A program made the position numbers and the translations under genes. The notes beneath the pieces are model-generated. The model saw nothing but the letters and a program-made list of their open reading frames with translations. It did not search any database and was not told the origin of the DNA. Positions 5,688 to 5,866 of a DNA stretch of 5,866 nucleotides are shown one piece after another (the first letter of the stretch is position 1; each line of letters opens with the position of its first letter). Origin of the DNA: Phycisphaerae bacterium. GTDB lineage: Bacteria > Planctomycetota > Phycisphaerae > Sedimentisphaerales > Anaerohalosphaeraceae. The stretch covers positions 1-5,866 of the forward strand of contig JAIPFN010000067.1 of assembly GCA_021736615.1 (NCBI GenBank). Direction: 5' to 3'.

Positions 5688-5866
5688 GCATTATTTTACA
5701 AATTTTAACAAAAAAATCGAAAACGCTCAATTAAAAGCCAAAAAACAGCTTTTCAGGCCAAAAAAAATGTGGGGTCGAAAACCGACAATTCTCAAAAAAG
5801 GTTTTTTTTTTTTGAATTTTCAACAGAAATCTCCTGTCTAATCTAGTGAAAGTGGCAAAGGTATTG

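Larger units (their letters stand above)
5449..5866. other. A/T-rich stretch without a convincing protein gene
   Basis: After the 67-residue gene no long reading frame or protein-like sequence is seen on either strand up to the window edge. The stretch holds two hairpins (5523-5554 and 5555-5609), a promoter candidate on the minus strand, and many A-tracts from 5710 to 5813 ending in T12. It may be a regulatory region for a gene beyond the window plus a small RNA gene. Confidence 0.6.

Noticed and set aside
5735..5827. 30-residue minus-strand peptide starting at TTG after AGGAG
   Set aside because: The AGGAG spacing is good, but the product is a Lys/Phe-rich translation of poly-A/T tracts and lacks any protein-like pattern.

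Overview
The window looks like a bacterial chromosome fragment of moderate base composition, with coding parts near half G+C and intergenic parts much richer in A/T. My best guess is Planctomycetota, possibly the Phycisphaerae/Sedimentisphaerales side. This rests on the mix of a beta-helix plus golvesin-type secreted protein, a stand-alone CheX-like protein, a short cyclic-nucleotide-fold protein and a tRNA gene without encoded CCA. It is inference from gene style, not a marker match, and related groups such as Kiritimatiellota or Lentisphaerota are not excluded.

Layout: (1) 1-1302, plus strand, the 3' end of a gene for a right-handed parallel beta-helix protein ending in a golvesin/xanthan-lyase-like C-terminal domain. 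(2) 1381-1531, minus strand, tRNA-Pro(GGG) with its promoter and a 14-bp hairpin terminator. (3) 1637-2113, plus, a CheX-type CheY-P phosphatase-like protein. (4) 2194-3279, plus, rsgA, the circularly permuted ribosome-assembly GTPase, with its own promoter at 2124-2151. (5) 3322-3807, plus, a cyclic-nucleotide-binding-fold protein without a DNA-binding domain, 42 nt after rsgA and probably co-transcribed. (6) 3881-3967, a long imperfect palindrome followed by a heptamer repeat, lying between converging genes. (7) 3964-5013, minus, queA (tRNA queuosine synthesis). (8) 5014-5244, a divergent intergenic region with an 8-bp dyad, a queA promoter candidate and a weaker promoter for the next gene. 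(9) 5245-5448, plus, a 67-residue protein I do not recognise. (10) 5449-5866, A/T-rich DNA without a convincing protein gene, containing a candidate minus-strand small RNA (about 5519-5652) and a run of A-tracts.

The protein genes do not form one pathway. Translation is a loose theme (tRNA-Pro, RsgA, QueA), with a chemotaxis-type phosphatase and a nucleotide-sensor fold alongside. The least ordinary material is non-coding: the palindrome plus heptamer block at the queA stop, the dyad over the presumed queA start of transcription, and the small-RNA candidate. I saw no CRISPR array, transposase gene or obvious defence system.
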